From positions 124,001-188,000 of the forward strand of contig NZ_BLWI01000005.1 of NCBI RefSeq assembly GCF_013282155.1: 64,000 bases of DNA, read 5' to 3'. The translations under genes were made by a program, and so were the position numbers. The notes under the pieces are model-generated. The model did not search any database and was not told the DNA's origin. It worked only from the letters and a program-made list of their open reading frames with translations. Of the stretch, positions 34,276-42,724 are shown piece after piece. This stretch comes from Sulfitobacter sp. HGT1 (GTDB lineage Bacteria > Pseudomonadota > Alphaproteobacteria > Rhodobacterales > Rhodobacteraceae). Position 1 is the first letter of the stretch. Each line of letters opens with the position of its first letter.

Positions 34276-34878
34276 ATGACCAGAGCATTGATCGTGATCG
34301 ACGTGCAAAACGACTTTTGCCCGGGCGGCGCGTTGGAGGTTCCCCAAGGCGATGAAATCATCGCCCAGATTAACGATCTGATGAAGGATTTTGATGCGGT
34401 CATTCTGACCCAAGACTGGCATCCTGCGCGCCACTCGTCATTTGCGTCTTCGCATTCCGCAAAGGGTCCGTATGAAGTGATCGAAATGCCCTACGGCCCA
34501 CAGGTTCTGTGGCCGGATCATTGCATTCAAGGCACGTCCGGGGCCGAATTCCATCATGATCTGAATAAGGTGCCCGCCGATCTGATTATCCGCAAAGGCT
34601 TTGACCCCGCAATTGACAGCTATTCGGCATTTTTTGAAAACGACCGCACAACGCCAACCGGTCTTGAGGGGTATTTGCGAACCCGTGGCATAACCGAGCT
34701 GGTATTGGTCGGGCTCGCCTTGGATTTCTGCGTCAATTACTCGGCGGTTGATGCTGCAAAGCTTGGGTTCAAAACCGAAGTCAGACAAGATCTGTGCCGT
34801 GCCATTGATCTGAACGGGTCGCTACAATCAGCAATCGACGCAATGACGACTGCGGGTGTTATTCTGACCCGGGTTTAG
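34276..34878 (+). CDS. pncA: Nicotinamidase
   Basis: PncA hydrolyses nicotinamide to nicotinate in NAD salvage. The 200-residue protein has the catalytic triad in its motifs: Asp9 ('VIDVQNDFCPGGAL'), Lys107 ('IIRKGFDPAIDSYSAFF') and Cys152 ('ALDFCVNYSAVDA'). The metal-binding 'QDWHP' is also present. The start at 34276 follows AAGGAGA at a good distance; the frame is open a little further upstream. The next gene, pncB, uses its product. Confidence 0.95.
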   Translation: MTRALIVIDVQNDFCPGGALEVPQGDEIIAQINDLMKDFDAVILTQDWHPARHSSFASSHSAKGPYEVIEMPYGPQVLWPDHCIQGTSGAEFHHDLNKVPADLIIRKGFDPAIDSYSAFFENDRTTPTGLEGYLRTRGITELVLVGLALDFCVNYSAVDAAKLGFKTEVRQDLCRAIDLNGSLQSAIDAMTTAGVILTRV

Positions 34879-35038
34879 GTTTCGCAGCGCGCAGCAATTG
34901 GAACAGACCGGATATTATCGCCCCGTTGATCGGAATGCTTGCAACTATACCATAGGTTTATATTAAACTCAGCGGCAATTCCCTTGCCCCGTCAATCGGG
35001 ATGGGCCACAAACACACCGCCTAAGGGAGCCTAGGATT

Positions 35039-36331
35039 ATGGTCGATATCGCCAGCCGCGTCTGGAATCACAAGTGGAAGATTGACCCGATTGTACGGTC
35101 GTTGATTGATACGGATTTCTACAAATTGCTGATGTGCCAATCGGTATTTCGCAATAAACCTGAAACCCAAGTCACCTTCAGCCTGATCAATCGGTCAAAG
35201 CATATTCCCCTTGCCGATCTGATCGACGAAGGCGAATTGCGCGAGCAACTTGATCACATCCGTTCGCTTTCCCTCAGCCGGGGAGAAAGCACCTGGCTGC
35301 GCGGCAATACGTTTTATGGCAAACGCCAGATGTTCCGTCCTGATTTTATGGAATGGTTCGAAGGGCTGCGCTTGCCCCCCTATCACCTTGAGCGCAAAGG
35401 CGACCAATACGAGCTGACATTTGAGGGCACATGGCCCGAGGTGATGCTTTGGGAAATTCCCGCCCTTGCGATTCTGATGGAATTGCGCGGCCGCGCGGTG
35501 CTGGACCGGATGGGTAAATTCGAACTGCAAATCCTTTACGCCCGCGGCATGACCCGTGTCTGGGAAAAGATCGAAGAGCTGCGCAAGATACCTGATCTGT
35601 CGATCGCCGACTTCGGCACGCGCCGCCGCCATTCGTTCTTGTGGCAGGACTGGTGCGTTCAGGCGATGCAAGAAGGGCTGGGCCAAGCCTTTATCGGGAC
35701 GTCGAACTGCAAGATCGCCATGGACCGCGAGGTCGAGGCGATCGGCACCAATGCACATGAATTGCCAATGGTTTATGCCGCCCTTGCCGAGGATGATGCC
35801 GCGCTTGCGAAGGCACCCTATGATGTTTTGCAAGACTGGCACGACGAACACGATGGCAACCTGCGCATCATTTTGCCTGATACCTACGGGACCAAAGGTT
35901 TCTTGGAAAATGCGCCTGATTGGCTGGCGGGTTGGACCGGCATCCGCATCGACAGTGGTGATCCGGCCACCGGTGCCCAAACGGCAATCGATTGGTGGAA
36001 ATCCCGGGGCGAGGACCCCAGCAGCAAGCGGATCATCTTTAGCGATGGCCTGGACGTGGCCAAGATCAAGGAATTGCATGGTCAGTTCGCGGGCAAGGCG
36101 AGGATCTCTTTCGGCTGGGGCACCTTGTTGACCAATGATTTCCGAAATCTGGTCCCTGATGATGCGCTTGCGCCCTTTAGTCTGGTCTGCAAGGCCGTTT
36201 CAGCAAATGGACGTCCCACCGTTAAACTGTCGGATAATCCCAACAAGGCGATGGGCCCGCAAAGCGAGATCGAGCGCTACAAGCGGGTGTTCCATGTTGG
36301 TGCGCAAGATACGCAAAAGGTCATCGTTTAG
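35039..36331 (+). CDS. pncB: Nicotinate phosphoribosyltransferase
   Basis: PncB joins nicotinate and PRPP, with ATP hydrolysis, to form nicotinate mononucleotide. The 430-residue protein has 'LIDTDFYKLLMCQSVF' at the N-terminus and 'ADFGTRRRHSFLWQ'. 'IGTSNCKIAMDREVEAIGT' followed by AHE carries the histidine that is phosphorylated in the family. 'GWTGIRIDSGDPATGAQ' is the phosphate-binding part. The 160-base gap after pncA holds an AT-rich stretch and may have its own promoter. Its stop overlaps that of the opposing EamA gene by four bases. Confidence 0.95.
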   Translation: MVDIASRVWNHKWKIDPIVRSLIDTDFYKLLMCQSVFRNKPETQVTFSLINRSKHIPLADLIDEGELREQLDHIRSLSLSRGESTWLRGNTFYGKRQMFRPDFMEWFEGLRLPPYHLERKGDQYELTFEGTWPEVMLWEIPALAILMELRGRAVLDRMGKFELQILYARGMTRVWEKIEELRKIPDLSIADFGTRRRHSFLWQDWCVQAMQEGLGQAFIGTSNCKIAMDREVEAIGTNAHELPMVYAALAEDDAALAKAPYDVLQDWHDEHDGNLRIILPDTYGTKGFLENAPDWLAGWTGIRIDSGDPATGAQTAIDWWKSRGEDPSSKRIIFSDGLDVAKIKELHGQFAGKARISFGWGTLLTNDFRNLVPDDALAPFSLVCKAVSANGRPTVKLSDNPNKAMGPQSEIERYKRVFHVGAQDTQKVIV

Positions 36332-37227
36332 GCGGTGACCTTTGCCTTTGTCGCGCGATTTTGGCCTTCCCGCCAAACGATGAGCAAACCGCCGACAATG
36401 ATAAAGAACGCGCCGGGAAACAGATCAGACCACGGTGCCTCGCCGTAAAAGACCCAGCCAAGGACAAAGGCCAGCGGAATGCCGAAATAGCTGAACGGGG
36501 CGAGGTTGCTTTGTTCGGTCATGCGGTAGGACATGATCAGGAACAAAACCGCCGTTCCGCCAAACCCGCCCATGCCGATGATCCAGAACAGATCGGCGCT
36601 TGACCCCAGCGGGTTGAAACCGCCGGTCACAAACGCAAGCGCCAGCGACCCGATGGCGGCAATGCCGGACGAATACAGATTGATCAGCGCGCTCGGGACA
36701 TCATCATCGACCATGCGGGTTGTCACAGCCACCAAAGCATAGCAGACAGCCGCCGCAAGCGGCAAAAGCGCAGCGGGTTGGAAACTGTCGCGCCCTGGTC
36801 CCACGACCATAATCACCCCGACAAACCCCAAAAGCACAGCCCCCCACCTGAGCGCGCCAACCTTTTCACCAAGCAGCACAACAGCAAGCGCAACCATGAT
36901 CGGCGCATTGGCATAGGTGATCGTCGATGCCGTGGCAAAGCTGAGCAACCCAAGCGACAGATAAAAGAAATACTGCGCAAATGTCAGGATAAAGCCGCGC
37001 AAAAGGGCGAACCGCCACTGACGTATCTTTATGATGCGACCACGTTTATGCCAGTCCGGCGATACCCAAAGCGCAATGCCTGCAGGAATGAGGCCCGCTA
37101 TATTGCGATAGGCTGACAGCTCGGCAGCGCCGAAATGCGGGGAAAGATGTTTGATGATCAGCCCCATCAGATCAAACAAAACCAACGCCAGTAATGAAAA
37201 GATGATCGCGAGGGTAGTGCGGTTCAT
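36328..37227 (-). CDS. EamA/DMT family transporter
   Basis: An integral membrane exporter of 299 residues with ten hydrophobic segments in two repeats, the EamA arrangement. Family patterns are 'LFDLMGLIIKHLSPHFGAAE', 'SFATASTITYANAPIMVALA' and 'LGFVGVIMVVGPG'. The substrate cannot be told. The ATG at 37227 gives an N-terminus that begins directly before the first helix; upstream in-frame GTG codons exist. It follows arfB on the same strand with an 88-base gap. Confidence 0.85.
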   Translation of the reverse strand: MNRTTLAIIFSLLALVLFDLMGLIIKHLSPHFGAAELSAYRNIAGLIPAGIALWVSPDWHKRGRIIKIRQWRFALLRGFILTFAQYFFYLSLGLLSFATASTITYANAPIMVALAVVLLGEKVGALRWGAVLLGFVGVIMVVGPGRDSFQPAALLPLAAAVCYALVAVTTRMVDDDVPSALINLYSSGIAAIGSLALAFVTGGFNPLGSSADLFWIIGMGGFGGTAVLFLIMSYRMTEQSNLAPFSYFGIPLAFVLGWVFYGEAPWSDLFPGAFFIIVGGLLIVWREGQNRATKAKVTA

Positions 37228-37315
37228 CGGCACATTTTTGATCCTAATGGGTTCCAGCACCGAGGCTAACAGACGCTGGGCGTTTGACCATCATAATCCC
37301 GACCGTAGGATCAGG

Positions 37316-37738
37316 TTATTTGGCCGGATCGACCTTGCCGCGCAGCGCTTTGACCTCTCCGCGGACTTTCTTTTCCTTCAGGCGACGTTTCTTGGACCCC
37401 AAGGTGGGGCGGGTCGGAATGCGGCGTTTGGGCGGGGTGAGCGCCGATTTTATCAGCTCTTTCAGCCGGTCACGCGCAATCTCGCGGTTGCGGGCCTGGC
37501 TGCGGGTCTCGTCGCATTGAATGACCAATGCGCCTTCGTTGGTCCATCGGCGGCCTGCAAGCCGACGCAGACGGGTTTTGACCGGGTTGGTTAACGAAGG
37601 GGAAGTCGCGGCCTCGAAGCGCAATTCGACTGCGCTGGACACCTTGTTCACATTTTGCCCGCCCGGCCCCGATGCCCGCATAAAGCTTTCGGTCAGTTCC
37701 CAGTCTTGGATGGCGATATTGTCGGTAATGTGCAGCAC
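37316..37738 (-). CDS. arfB: Ribosome-rescue peptidyl-tRNA hydrolase ArfB
   Basis: ArfB enters stalled ribosomes and hydrolyses the peptidyl-tRNA. The catalytic GGQ is at residues 26-28 ('RASGPGGQNVNK'). The C-terminal basic tail ('KKRRLKEKKVRGEVKALRGK') is the part that lies in the empty mRNA channel in known ArfB. The start is the GTG at 37738 behind AAGGAGA, giving 140 residues, the family length, although the frame is open further up. Its upstream region holds an unusual RNA element with an 18-codon ORF and a terminator. Confidence 0.93.
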   Translation of the reverse strand: MLHITDNIAIQDWELTESFMRASGPGGQNVNKVSSAVELRFEAATSPSLTNPVKTRLRRLAGRRWTNEGALVIQCDETRSQARNREIARDRLKELIKSALTPPKRRIPTRPTLGSKKRRLKEKKVRGEVKALRGKVDPAK

Positions 37739-37803
37739 TGCGGTCTCCTTGGGGGCAGTATCGCATTGCAGCCTGCCAAGGGAAAGAGTGGCGGGAAAAT
37801 GCG

Positions 37804-37831
37804 AAAAGGGCCGCCCTGAAAAGAGCGGCCC
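37804..37831 (-). terminator. Intrinsic terminator upstream of arfB
   Basis: Minus strand: GGGCCGC, ten-base loop, GCGGCCC, then TTTT. The best-formed intrinsic terminator seen in the window. It lies between the short ORF and arfB. Confidence 0.65.
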
Positions 37832-37904
37832 AATCGAATGGCTTACGGAGGTGGGATCGGTTAGATCATCGATCCACCTGGGGTTCTGACCGCCATGGGC
37901 TGCC

Positions 37905-37961
37905 CTAGCGGTTATCCTCCCAAGCTGTTCCGACACCTCGCTCCAATACCGTTCTTGACAC
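37905..37961 (-). CDS. 18-residue short ORF with an exceptionally strong ribosome binding site
   Basis: GTG start at 37961, stop TAG at 37905-37907, product MSRTVLERGVGTAWEDNR. The GGAGG core is seven bases from the GTG, and the match to the anti-SD runs far beyond the core. The peptide has no signal or membrane character. It may be a leader peptide whose translation controls the folding of the RNA around it, or a true small protein. There is no sequence family I can name. Confidence 0.4.
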   Translation of the reverse strand: MSRTVLERGVGTAWEDNR

Positions 37962-38055
37962 TGGATCACCTCCTTTACATTTGTTGAACTCACCCAAAGT
38001 TTTGCACAGGAATTTAAAAAGGCAAAATGTTTTTTTTGTTACCGTTAACAACCAT

Positions 38056-38095
38056 GGGCGCAAAGTGCCGCCGGACTGGCAGGAACTTTGCGCCC
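38056..38095 (-). terminator. Long hairpin downstream of the queuosine-precursor transporter
   Basis: An 11-pair perfect stem GGGCGCAAAGT / ACTTTGCGCCC (38056-38066 with 38085-38095), with an inner TGCC / GGCA stem. It is 30 bases after the stop of the minus-strand transporter gene. No T-run follows immediately on the minus strand; an eight-T stretch lies on the plus strand at 38031-38038. Confidence 0.6.
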
Positions 38096-38124
38096 TCATA
38101 AATTTGGTGCATGGAAAAGGGTTT

Positions 38125-38745
38125 TTACCGGCCAGACAGCAGCCGCGCCGTGATCAACCTGAACGGAACCAATGCGATCAATGCAAGGCTTAGCTTGACC
38201 GCCCAGTCTGCCACAGCCAGCGATACCCAAAGCGGCGCAACAGGCCCGCTGCCCAGCAGTGGCAATGTCTCGGCAGCCCAAGACACATCCGTAGACGGGC
38301 TGAGGAACGACAATGCCCCCGAAAACGCGATCGAGAAGAACAAGATCGTGTCGACTGTGCTGCCGATCAGGGTGCTGGCGAGCGGCGCGCGCCACCATTT
38401 GCCGTCCCGAAGGGCTGAAAAAATCGCGACATCAAGCAGTTGCGCGATCAGGAAGGCCAGACCGGACCCGATCGCGATACGGATTGTCACCATTGGGCCG
38501 AATTCGCCCACAATCTGTGTGCCGATCAACGAACAGATCAGCCCGACAACAAAGCCCACCAGAACCACGCGCCGCGCGGCGGCTTGGCCGTAAACGCGGT
38601 TCATCACGTCGGTCACGAGGAATGCCAAAGGATAGGTGAATGCGCCCCAGGTGAGCCATTGACCGTAAAGGAATTGAACAAGGATATTGGAGGCCACAAC
38701 GATGGCAGCCATGGCAATAATGCCGGGAAGATATGTGCGTGTCAT
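38125..38745 (-). CDS. Queuosine precursor transporter (YhhQ/VUT family)
   Basis: A membrane importer of 206 residues with about six helices. It takes up queuosine precursors (preQ0/preQ1) for tRNA modification in the family. 'VVASNILVQFLYGQWLTWGA' and 'FTYPLAFLVTDVMNRVYGQA' are the diagnostic N-terminal motifs. 'ASTLIGSTVDTILFFSIAFS' is the later conserved segment. No riboswitch could be recognised in the 90 bases upstream. It stands alone, with a strong hairpin after it. Confidence 0.9.
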   Translation of the reverse strand: MTRTYLPGIIAMAAIVVASNILVQFLYGQWLTWGAFTYPLAFLVTDVMNRVYGQAAARRVVLVGFVVGLICSLIGTQIVGEFGPMVTIRIAIGSGLAFLIAQLLDVAIFSALRDGKWWRAPLASTLIGSTVDTILFFSIAFSGALSFLSPSTDVSWAAETLPLLGSGPVAPLWVSLAVADWAVKLSLALIALVPFRLITARLLSGR

Positions 38746-38835
38746 GTGTTAACCGTTTTTTGCAAGGGTGCGGCGACTTGGCCTGCGGGAATCGCAGACA
38801 AAGCGGCCTTAAGGGGTTGCACAGGGTCTTGCAAG

Positions 38836-39729
38836 CTAGTCGGTAACTGAAAACTCGATGATCTGGGTGCTTTGGAACGGCAGGAAATTATCGTCTGACA
38901 CCAGTGTCAGGTGGGTTTGCCCTGAGCCGTCCCGCCAGACCGTGATCCCTTCGAGGTTGTCAAACCGCGACGGCAGGCTTTTCAGCAAGGTGATTTCTTG
39001 CGGTACCGGGGTGTCCAGATCGAACCGCCTGATCTGCGTCCTGAAACCCAACGGGGTCACGGTGCGTTCCAACAGGTAAAGCCGCCCTTGTCCGTCAAAA
39101 TCCGCGCCAACGGGCACAAAGGGCCGATGCTTGGGCAGTTGTGCTGTCACCACCCGCGCCCCGTCTTTAAAAGCGTAAAGCGGAAAGTGGTCGCCATCGG
39201 TATCTTCGGGAATGGCAAAAACAGTGCCATCAGGGCCGATTGCAAGCGCCTCAAGGCCGCTATTCTCGCCCAGAAACTCCGATTTCGCGAGGCTGGCATA
39301 AGGCGTGGTCACCCCATTTACGACATCAAGCTTGGCAATCCGGTGCTGGCCTTCAAAGCTGACATAGTATTGACCTTGTGCATCGACGGCCAAGCCTTCC
39401 GCATCGGTAAACGGCTTTCGTAATATGGTACCCGCCGCGTCACGGATTGCGACAGAATGGACGATCTCGACCGAGGTGATTGACCCAGCCTCGCGATGCA
39501 CGATCGCTTGAAGGGCGCGCCCTCGGTCTGTGACAACGGTCATCATCCGGCCATCAGACGAAAGCTCGACACCCGAAAGGCCACCGAACCAATTGGCGCT
39601 ATCTTGCCAGAAAAATTCAGAATCCAGCTGCAAAACGCGTTCATCCCCGACCGCCATAACGGCCGAGATTAAGAATAATGTAACGATCCAGCTAATAAAG
39701 TTCAGTTCGCTTCCAGTACCGATTGGCAT
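38836..39729 (-). CDS. Esterase-like/phytase-like beta-propeller protein, exported
   Basis: A 297-residue protein of the family called 'esterase-like activity of phytase'. Its repeated blades are visible: 'FGGLSGVELSSDGRMMTVVT', 'DAEGLAVDAQGQYYVSFEGQ', 'SGLEALAIGPDGTVFAIPED' and 'RFDNLEGITVWRDGSG'. A hydrophobic stretch ('ISWIVTLFLISAVMA', about 11-25) acts as a signal peptide. The ATG at 39729 is chosen although it overlaps the mepA end by 28 bases, because no better start follows before the signal. It is co-transcribed with mepA and the MFS gene. The substrate is unknown. Confidence 0.8.
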   Translation of the reverse strand: MPIGTGSELNFISWIVTLFLISAVMAVGDERVLQLDSEFFWQDSANWFGGLSGVELSSDGRMMTVVTDRGRALQAIVHREAGSITSVEIVHSVAIRDAAGTILRKPFTDAEGLAVDAQGQYYVSFEGQHRIAKLDVVNGVTTPYASLAKSEFLGENSGLEALAIGPDGTVFAIPEDTDGDHFPLYAFKDGARVVTAQLPKHRPFVPVGADFDGQGRLYLLERTVTPLGFRTQIRRFDLDTPVPQEITLLKSLPSRFDNLEGITVWRDGSGQTHLTLVSDDNFLPFQSTQIIEFSVTD

Positions 39730-40637
39730 TGGGCTGGCAGGTCCGCCAAGACCAGTTCGCGTTTGGGTTTGCGTTTTGGCGCATTTGGATTTGGCGGGGG
39801 CGGGTTCAGGATATTTGCCTGCCATTGTCTGGCATCCGCACAGCCATCACCGGGGGGCGGTGGTGCTTGGTTAACGCATCCGCGCGCGCCCTTGGGGCAG
39901 CTTAGCCGGACGTGGAAATGATAGTGATGCCCGTACCACGGGCGGACTTTTCGCAACCAGCTGCGGTCGCCTTTTTCATCAGCACACATTTGGACTTTGG
40001 CACCGGGGAAAACAAAAATGCGGGCGACGCGGGGGTCGGATGCGGCTGCTTTCAGGACCTCGTGATGTTGACGTGTCCAGCTGCTGTTAACGTAAGCTCC
40101 GTTTGACCGCCGCATCGAGATCGAAGAGATTTTCTCGCGCTCGGCGCGGCTTAGCTTTAGCGATTTGGGGGGGAGCATCCAGATGTCTGCGTCCAACCCC
40201 ATTTGGTGGCTGGCATGTCCGGTCAACATCGGGCCGCCGCGCGGCTGGCTGATATCGCCGATGTAAATCCCTTCCCATCCGGGCTGCTGGGCGGCTTTGG
40301 CGCTCAACTTTTTGACGAAATCAATCATCTCGGGATGGGCCCAGTTGCGGTTGCGCGACAGACGCATTGCCTGCCAGGTCGGCCCGGTTTCGGCCAGCTG
40401 CTGTGCACCTGCAACGCAGCCTTTTGCGTAGCTGCCAAAGGGGGCGGCGGCTTGCGGGGAACCGTTGCTTTTTGCGCCGAACAGCTTTTTGGCCTGAACA
40501 TTGCCAAGCGCCCCACCGGACGATCCGATTGTCGGTAGAATTTTGGACGCTTCACGGTTCGGCTTTGATGGTGATCCGCCGCAAGCGGCGACAGCCAAGC
40601 CAAGGACCAGAGCTGTAAGAATGCGGGAAAAGTTCAT
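39702..40637 (-). CDS. mepA: Penicillin-insensitive murein endopeptidase, lipoprotein form
   Basis: MepA is a metallo-endopeptidase that cuts cross-links of peptidoglycan. The 311-residue protein has the zinc ligands in 'TGHASHQMGLDADIWM' and 'GHHYHFHVRLSCP'. The N-terminus 'LALVLGLAVAACGG'-type lipobox (VAAC, cysteine at about residue 19) marks it as a lipoprotein, unlike the soluble periplasmic E. coli enzyme. AAAGGAG before the ATG at 40637 supports the start. The C-terminus is proline-rich. It is coupled to the MFS gene by an ATGA overlap. Confidence 0.93.
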   Translation of the reverse strand: MNFSRILTALVLGLAVAACGGSPSKPNREASKILPTIGSSGGALGNVQAKKLFGAKSNGSPQAAAPFGSYAKGCVAGAQQLAETGPTWQAMRLSRNRNWAHPEMIDFVKKLSAKAAQQPGWEGIYIGDISQPRGGPMLTGHASHQMGLDADIWMLPPKSLKLSRAEREKISSISMRRSNGAYVNSSWTRQHHEVLKAAASDPRVARIFVFPGAKVQMCADEKGDRSWLRKVRPWYGHHYHFHVRLSCPKGARGCVNQAPPPPGDGCADARQWQANILNPPPPNPNAPKRKPKRELVLADLPAQCQSVLEAN

Positions 40638-42007
40638 TTCGCGAAATCTCCTTTCGGCTTGACCCATGCTAGCAGAACCAGACCGATGATGAATAGCCCC
40701 ACAACAGGTGTAATGCCGAGTCTTTGACTTCCCGTTAAATCGCTCGCAATCGCGATCAATGCCGGGGCCAAAAACGATGTCGCTTTGCCCGACAGCGCAT
40801 AAAGGCCAAATGCTTCGGTCATGCGATCGGGATTCCCCTGTAAGGTCAACATGTTGCGCGAAGATGCCTGCAACGCACCGCCCGCGGCTCCGATCAATGC
40901 GCCTGCAACGTAAAACAAGATATCAGGCAGCGCAGACCCTTCGCTTAGGGTGATCCCCATTGCGGATGTCGGGGTAAGCGAAATGATCAGACAGGCGGTC
41001 GCGATCAGGATAACGCAGCACGCGACGATCACGGGCATCGGTCCGATTGCACGATCCACCCGACCGCCAACCCAACAAAAAACAGCACCTGAAATGGCTG
41101 CCAGTATCCCGAAAATACCGATGTCGATAATCGACCAGTTCAACACGCCAAGCGCATAGATGCCACCAAACGTATACATGCCATTCAGGGCATCGCGGTA
41201 GAACATGGACGATCCCAGATAGGCCAGAAGCGAAGGATGCTGCGGCAGCTTTCCAAGGGTGCGCGCCAAGTCTGACAAGGCTTTGCCAACCTGATATTTC
41301 GGGGCATTCGGGTTTGGCGTGTCGCGGATGTACAAGAAAAACGGGACCATGAACACGGCATACCAGATCGCGGTTAACGGCCCGACAATACGTGTGTCGG
41401 CTTTGGTGGCCGGATCAAGGCCAAATGCGGGGTCAAGACCCAGCATGGTGAGCCCGTTGCCGCCGGCCTGAAACAGGAACACCATGATGATCAAGGCAAA
41501 TACGCCGCCGACATAGCCGAACCCCCAACCTGATCCCGAAATACGCCCCCGCTCTGCAGGGTCGGGGGCCAGTTCCGGAAGGTACGAGTTCGTGAAGATT
41601 GTCGCGAATTCCATCCCGATCAGGCCGATCCCAAAGAAAAACAGCGCCCAAATGATCGAGAAATCTTGTGGGGCGGTCCACCAAAGCGCGGCGGACCCGA
41701 TGAAATAGAGGGCGGAGAATAGCCATATCCATGGCATGCGCTTGCCTGACGAATCCGCGACGGCACCCAGCAAAGGCGCAAGAATAGCAATGGAAATGCC
41801 AGCGACGGTCAACCCATACCCCCAATAGGCCTGGGCCTGCGCTTTAGCGGCGTCCAGATCCATACCGCCATCGACCAAAGCTGCTGTTGCTGTTTGTGCA
41901 AAATACGGACCGAAAATGAATGTCAAAAGCAATGTATTGAAAGGTTGGCTTGCCCAGTCAAAGAAGTACCACCCCCAGATTTTCTTGCGCGCTGAAATCT
42001 TCGACAT
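40634..42007 (-). CDS. MFS transporter, UMF1/Atg22 type
   Basis: A 12-helix permease of 457 residues. 'IWGWYFFDWASQPFNTLLLT' at the N-terminus is typical of the UMF1 family, as are 'GKRMPWIWLFSALYFIGSAA' and 'FANSYLPELAPDPAERGRIS'-like 'FTNSYLPELAPDPAERGRIS'. GGAG before the ATG at 42007 supports the start; the frame is open further upstream. The substrate is unknown; Atg22 relatives export amino acids. Co-transcription with mepA suggests a use for wall or peptide breakdown products, but this is only inference. Confidence 0.85.
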   Translation of the reverse strand: MSKISARKKIWGWYFFDWASQPFNTLLLTFIFGPYFAQTATAALVDGGMDLDAAKAQAQAYWGYGLTVAGISIAILAPLLGAVADSSGKRMPWIWLFSALYFIGSAALWWTAPQDFSIIWALFFFGIGLIGMEFATIFTNSYLPELAPDPAERGRISGSGWGFGYVGGVFALIIMVFLFQAGGNGLTMLGLDPAFGLDPATKADTRIVGPLTAIWYAVFMVPFFLYIRDTPNPNAPKYQVGKALSDLARTLGKLPQHPSLLAYLGSSMFYRDALNGMYTFGGIYALGVLNWSIIDIGIFGILAAISGAVFCWVGGRVDRAIGPMPVIVACCVILIATACLIISLTPTSAMGITLSEGSALPDILFYVAGALIGAAGGALQASSRNMLTLQGNPDRMTEAFGLYALSGKATSFLAPALIAIASDLTGSQRLGITPVVGLFIIGLVLLAWVKPKGDFAK

Positions 42008-42314
42008 ATGCGTTCTCCGGTTTTGAATGGACGGTAGTGCAGGGGGGTGGTGCCATGCAAGGCGCGTTTTACCCAAGCCGTAGGGGGCTCAGGTATGGTC
42101 GCGTGTTTTAGGTCGGAGGGTGGACCTTTGCAGGGGCATTAAGATGCATTGGAAGAGATCAAAGCGCGCCAATTTCCGGACTGACCGAAGCAATTGGTGT
42201 AGAAGTTTGATTTTTAGGTCGTGCTTAATTTGATGCAGGTATAGAAGGGGTGTTGCCCTTGTTCTTTCATGGGCCGCTGCTTAACTGCGTCTAAATCAAT
42301 CGAGAGGCCACATT
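42008..42314. other. Divergent intergenic region between the MFS gene and yggT
   Basis: 307 bases without a gene. It should hold the promoters of both divergent transcripts. I see only a small five-pair hairpin AAGGG / CCCTT at 42245-42260 and no recognisable operator or RNA. Confidence 0.5.
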
Positions 42315-42602
42315 ATGACATCGTTGTTCCAGATCCTGATGCTACTTTTGAATATCGTGTGGTTTGTCATTATCGCCCATGTGATCATGAGCTGGTTGAT
42401 TAACTTTCAGGTATTGAATTTGCGCCAACCTTTGGTCGCGCAGATTTGGGATGGATTAAATCGCTTGCTTGAACCGGTCTATAGCCGCGTGCGCAGCTTC
42501 CTGCCTCAGATGGGCGGGCTTGATCTGGCACCGCTTGTTGTCCTGATCTCGGTCGCGATTTTGCGTATTCTTTTGATAAACAACGCCGCACTGTTTTATT
42601 GA
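42315..42602 (+). CDS. YggT family membrane protein
   Basis: A 95-residue protein with two hydrophobic helices (about 5-27 and 70-92) separated by 'LNRLLEPVYSRVRSFLPQM', the conserved YggT loop, followed by 'GGLDLAPLVVLISVAILRIL'. The family is linked to membrane protein placement and cell shape in some bacteria, but its molecular role is not settled. It lies alone ahead of recQ with a 122-base gap. Confidence 0.9.
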   Translation: MTSLFQILMLLLNIVWFVIIAHVIMSWLINFQVLNLRQPLVAQIWDGLNRLLEPVYSRVRSFLPQMGGLDLAPLVVLISVAILRILLINNAALFY

Positions 42603-42724
42603 CCGACCCTTCGGGGAGGATATTTGGAAAGCCAGAGAAGCAGGGGCCAGAGAAGCAGGGGATTGTCCCCGGTTTCTGAGTGTGGGAGTCTGCCCGCGAA
42701 GAGCAGATAATAGTTAGGTTTTCC

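Larger units (their letters stand above)
37804..37980 (-). ncRNA. Candidate regulatory RNA element upstream of arfB (SD, short ORF, anti-SD, terminator)
   Basis: Read on the minus strand from 37980. AAAGGAGGTGATCCAG (37976-37961) is a complete complement of the usual 16S rRNA 3' tail. It lies at correct spacing before a GTG that opens an 18-codon ORF. Further down, segment 2 (37879-37870, AGGTGGATCG) and segment 3 (37859-37847, CGATCCCACCTCC) form a hairpin with one bulged base. Segment 3 can instead pair with the SD. These two pairings exclude each other. A seven-pair GC stem with TTTT after it (37831-37804) ends the element, 66 bases before arfB. The layout fits an attenuator or a short independent RNA. 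The function is inferred. Confidence 0.45.

Noticed and set aside
37961..37976. Sequence identical to the 3' tail of 16S rRNA on the plus strand
   Set aside because: Only about 16 bases match and nothing further upstream looks like rRNA. Read on the minus strand it is a Shine-Dalgarno site at correct distance from a GTG, which explains it better.
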